A stretch of 8,170 nucleotides of DNA, taken from contig JBBRGG010000166.1 of assembly GCA_038240875.1 (NCBI GenBank), positions 1 to 8,170 of the forward strand. The letters run 5' to 3'. The notes under the pieces were generated by a model that did not search any database, was not told where the DNA came from, and worked only from the letters and a program-made list of their open reading frames with translations. Position 1 is the stretch's first letter, and each line of letters starts with the position of its first letter. This document shows, one piece after another, positions 6,058 to 8,170 of the stretch. A program made the translations under genes and the position numbers. This DNA comes from JBBRGG01 sp038240875 (GTDB lineage: Bacteria > Planctomycetota > Phycisphaerae > Phycisphaerales > UBA1924).

Positions 6058-6450
6058 ATGTTCGACTCACTCAAAGGCCTCTCCGCCGTCGCTGGTCTGA
6101 TGAAGAACCAAGACAAGCTCAAAGAATCAGCCGAGCGTGTGCGCACCAAGATGGACGCTACTCTCGTGACTGGCGAAGCCGGTGGCGGGGCTGCTCGGGT
6201 TGTGGTCTCGGGCTCGATGCGCGTGGTCGAAGTTGAACTTACCAATGGGCTTGTTCTAGGCATGGCTGCTGACGAAAGAACCCGCGCCCTGGCTGGCTCG
6301 CTCATCGCTGAAGCCGTCAACAATGGCCTCGAACAAGCCCAAGCCAAGCTCAAAGCCGCCCTCGACGAAGAAGCCAAGGCTTTGGGCCTTGAAGGGATGT
6401 TGCCCCCCGGCGCACTGGGTGTCGGCATCGGTGGCTTGCTCGGTCGGTAA
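6058..6450 (+). CDS. ybaB: YbaB/EbfC family nucleoid-associated protein
   Basis: Small DNA-binding protein of the YbaB/EbfC family, known as a dimeric nucleoid-associated factor and often encoded between dnaX and recR. The 130 residues show the family order: an N-terminal helix (about 8-38, KNQDKLKESAERVRTKM), a strand pair with the glycine-rich turn (GEAGGGAARVVVSGSMRVVEVEL, given in part), and a long C-terminal helix (about 75-112, ending AQAKLKAALDEEAKAL). The Gly/Leu/Pro-rich end (GALGVGIGGLLGR) makes it somewhat longer than the usual 100-110 residues. It has a strong ribosome binding site, starts 84 nt after the tau stop and is probably cotranscribed with dnaX. Synteny and sequence agree, so the call is firm. 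Confidence 0.93.
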   Translation: MFDSLKGLSAVAGLMKNQDKLKESAERVRTKMDATLVTGEAGGGAARVVVSGSMRVVEVELTNGLVLGMAADERTRALAGSLIAEAVNNGLEQAQAKLKAALDEEAKALGLEGMLPPGALGVGIGGLLGR

Positions 6451-6476
6451 GTCTTCGCTAACATGCACACACCCTC

Positions 6477-7337
6477 GTGACAAATCTCAACGCTAATCCC
6501 AGCATTACGCCCAACACCAATTTCAACCTCAAGCCCGAACCGGATTGCCCACCAAAGACTGGGCTTTGTTCAAGTCTACGTACCTGGCCTGATCTCCCCC
6601 AGATTCGAGTGATTCCCTGCGACAATCGCCTCCAAATCAAAGTCGATCCGGCGACGTGCCCGCCGATAGATTCCGACGCCGTCGCCGCTCGCTGGGCGAC
6701 GTTGTGTGCCGCGAATCCGCGGTACCACGATGGCGCGATACTCGCGGTTTCTGCAATCGATGCGGAACCAAACGAGCATGTCACGATCACGTGCCGCCAC
6801 GATTGGTATCGCCGATTAGCCGTCCAGCCACAGGTTCGCACGGGTGTTCGATTGCTTGGCGTGACCGCGGTCCTTCTGTCGCACGATGACGCGGGCGTGC
6901 CAAGTGTCTTGCTCGCGCGCCGAGGCAACAGCGTTCGCGTGTATCCAAATCAATGGGAACTCGGGCCCTCTGGAGGCGTAAACGTCCCACCCGCCAACAT
7001 TGCTTTACTTTCGCGCGCCGACCTTGCGCGCGCCGCACTTGATGAGATCGAAGAAGAAATCGGCACGCAGGCTGCGGCTCTTTGGGGCGGCCCGGAAAGC
7101 CTTTCAACTATCGCGATCATCCGCGACGATGCTGCGAACAGCGACGACATCATCTTGCTCGCGCAAGCGCCCGCACCGGCAACAGTTCGTGCCGCGATCC
7201 AAACAAACTGGGAATACAGCCAGGCGCAGTGGGTTCAACTTGATGCCATCCCGGCATGGGACCAGAAGCACGCGCACCAAACGCTGCACTGCACACGGGC
7301 GATCTTTCGCGTGATGGGCTGGACCTGTTTCGGCTGA
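6477..7337 (+). CDS. NUDIX hydrolase with divergent Nudix box
   Basis: Likely NUDIX-fold pyrophosphohydrolase of 286 residues. The core at about 125-230 starts with LLGVTAVLL, then SVLLARRGNSVRVYPNQWELGPSGG (given in part) and the Nudix helix ARAALDEIEEEIG at 184-196. The standard box is GX5EX7REUXEEXGU; here the helix end is DEIEEEIG (Arg replaced by Asp), no Glu occupies the GX5E position, and the loop between SGG and the helix is expanded. The metal-binding EEE cluster is kept. The front part (WATLCAANPRYHDGAIL, then HDWYRRLAV) resembles the NUDT22-type UDP-sugar diphosphatase arrangement, which also has a long loop; the substrate is thus a guess. GTG at 6477 is the first start in frame, with no Shine-Dalgarno; GTG at 6609 is possible because residues 1-44 look unconserved. 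It starts 26 nt after ybaB, so it is probably in the same operon. Confidence 0.75.
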   Translation: MTNLNANPSITPNTNFNLKPEPDCPPKTGLCSSLRTWPDLPQIRVIPCDNRLQIKVDPATCPPIDSDAVAARWATLCAANPRYHDGAILAVSAIDAEPNEHVTITCRHDWYRRLAVQPQVRTGVRLLGVTAVLLSHDDAGVPSVLLARRGNSVRVYPNQWELGPSGGVNVPPANIALLSRADLARAALDEIEEEIGTQAAALWGGPESLSTIAIIRDDAANSDDIILLAQAPAPATVRAAIQTNWEYSQAQWVQLDAIPAWDQKHAHQTLHCTRAIFRVMGWTCFG

Positions 7338-7364
7338 ATGTCATCTTGAGGCTTTCGCGCTCGG

Positions 7365-7391
7365 GCCTTGTTGCTTGTTGCCTTGTTGCTT
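7365..7391 (+). repeat. Direct repeat GCCTTGTTGCTT
   Basis: Two exact 12-bp copies at 7365-7376 and 7380-7391, in the 160-bp gap after the NUDIX gene. The surrounding DNA is T/G/C-rich. No terminator hairpin is seen in this gap. Confidence 0.7.
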
Positions 7392-7497
7392 TCTGCGTGT
7401 CTTGCTGCCTTGGTGTCTTTCACGGTGTCATTCTGCCAATATGCCACTTCTTTATCTTCCACTTTGCCACATCTTCTAACCCCTCATACGCTCGCGC

Positions 7498-8170
7498 GTG
7501 CTCACACTTAGCTTTCATCAATTGGATTCCACACCCCGCGATCCCGCCTCGCGTGACGAAGGCTCTTTCGCGCCCACGCGCATCCCAACGCGCATACTCA
7601 TCGTGATGCCAAGTTGGCTCGGTGATTGCGTGATGGCGACCCCTTCGCTCGCACGACTTCGTACCGCGTTACCTGGCGCGTTCCTAGGCGTGCTGTTGCG
7701 TCCTGGTATGGACCAACTTCTTTCAGGCCTGCCTTACTTTGACCAGATCCACGTCGAGCGATCCAGCGGCGTGATGGGCCCCAAATATGTCGCCGCCAAA
7801 CTCCGCCCGTTTCGATATGACGCCGCGATCCTCCTCACTAACTCTTTCTCGACCGCGCTCATCGTCCGCATCGCGGGTATTCCATCGCGTGTGGGTTATG
7901 ACCGCGACGCACGCCACCTCTTGCTTACCAAGCGGCTGATCGCGCCGACTCGCGCTGACGGCTCATGGGCACCGATTTCCGCCGTCACGTATTACAGACA
8001 CGCGGTCGAGTGCTTTCTCAACCCTGAACACGAACTCGCGCTCAGCGCGTCTGCTCCACTACCAACTCAACCTATGCAACTTATCGTGACCGACGCCGAC
8101 CGCTCTGCTGCGGACGCGGTCTTTGTCAAAGCCGACATCATCCACCAAGGCTCTGGGGCTACGCCACTGA
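7498..8170 (+). CDS. Glycosyltransferase family 9 (heptosyltransferase-like), 3' end cut
   Basis: Start of a family 9 glycosyltransferase, the group that adds heptose or similar sugars to the LPS core from an ADP-sugar donor at the inner membrane. About 224 codons are visible. Diagnostic segments are RILIVMPSWLGDCVMATPSL (residues 32-51, first Rossmann strand and GD motif), LRTALPGAFLGVLLRPG, then YDAAILLTNSFSTALIVRIA and GIPSRVGYDRDARHLLLTKR. The sequence runs out at HQGSGATPL, about where the second domain begins. The start is uncertain: ATG at 7606 would cut off the first strand, so it must lie upstream; GTG at 7498 and TTG at 7522 are the options after the in-frame stop at 7477, and neither has a Shine-Dalgarno. 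The first 30 residues are unconserved. It may share a transcript with the NUDIX gene, but the 160-bp gap leaves this open. The exact sugar cannot be told. Confidence 0.88.
   Translation, partial: MLTLSFHQLDSTPRDPASRDEGSFAPTRIPTRILIVMPSWLGDCVMATPSLARLRTALPGAFLGVLLRPGMDQLLSGLPYFDQIHVERSSGVMGPKYVAAKLRPFRYDAAILLTNSFSTALIVRIAGIPSRVGYDRDARHLLLTKRLIAPTRADGSWAPISAVTYYRHAVECFLNPEHELALSASAPLPTQPMQLIVTDADRSAADAVFVKADIIHQGSGATPL

Noticed and set aside
7256..7606. 116-codon plus-strand open frame with a Cys/Leu/Val-rich middle
   Set aside because: Overlaps the end of the NUDIX gene and the start of the glycosyltransferase in another frame; its hydrophobic part comes from the GCCTTGTTGCTT repeat.

Overview
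The window is bacterial chromosome carrying core replication and housekeeping genes. There is no phage, transposon, CRISPR array or defence island in it. By eye the GC content is in the mid-to-high 50s. Several genes start with GTG or have no visible Shine-Dalgarno sequence, and proteins carry simple-sequence tails and linkers. I infer a Planctomycetota-like bacterium, possibly Phycisphaerae, with low certainty because no 16S or ribosomal protein gene is present.

Layout. Minus strand, positions 1-1084: the N-terminal 361 codons of the replicative helicase DnaB, cut by the window edge. Positions 1085-1595 hold no convincing gene. Minus strand, 3706 down to 1596: a two-gene unit made of a membrane-anchored PIN/TRAM protein of the YacL type and a small putative lipoprotein, joined by an ATGA stop/start overlap. 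Positions 3862-4030 on the minus strand encode a small SRP RNA (4.5S type), with a -10 element in front and a terminator hairpin behind. Plus strand, 4112 onward: dnaX, ybaB, a NUDIX hydrolase, and the start of a glycosyltransferase family 9 gene cut by the right edge.

The most interesting point is dnaX. The zero frame encodes a 375-residue gamma-like product that ends right after a run of seven A. The -1 frame then stays open for 246 more codons and has the features of the tau C-terminal region. A slippery heptamer (A AAA AAA), a 7-nt spacer and a GC-rich stem-loop lie exactly at the junction, so tau (about 620 residues) is probably made by programmed -1 frameshifting or by transcript slippage. 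The polarity is the reverse of E. coli, where the frameshift makes the short form. This DnaX also lacks the four-cysteine zinc module normally found between Walker A and Walker B.

The genes fit together as follows. DnaX (clamp loader) and DnaB (helicase) are partners at the replication fork. The SRP RNA/dnaX/ybaB neighbourhood resembles the scr-dnaX-ybaB-recR cluster of Bacillus, but here the SRP RNA gene is divergent and a NUDIX gene sits where recR would be. Short tandem repeats recur in the window, inside coding sequence and between genes.
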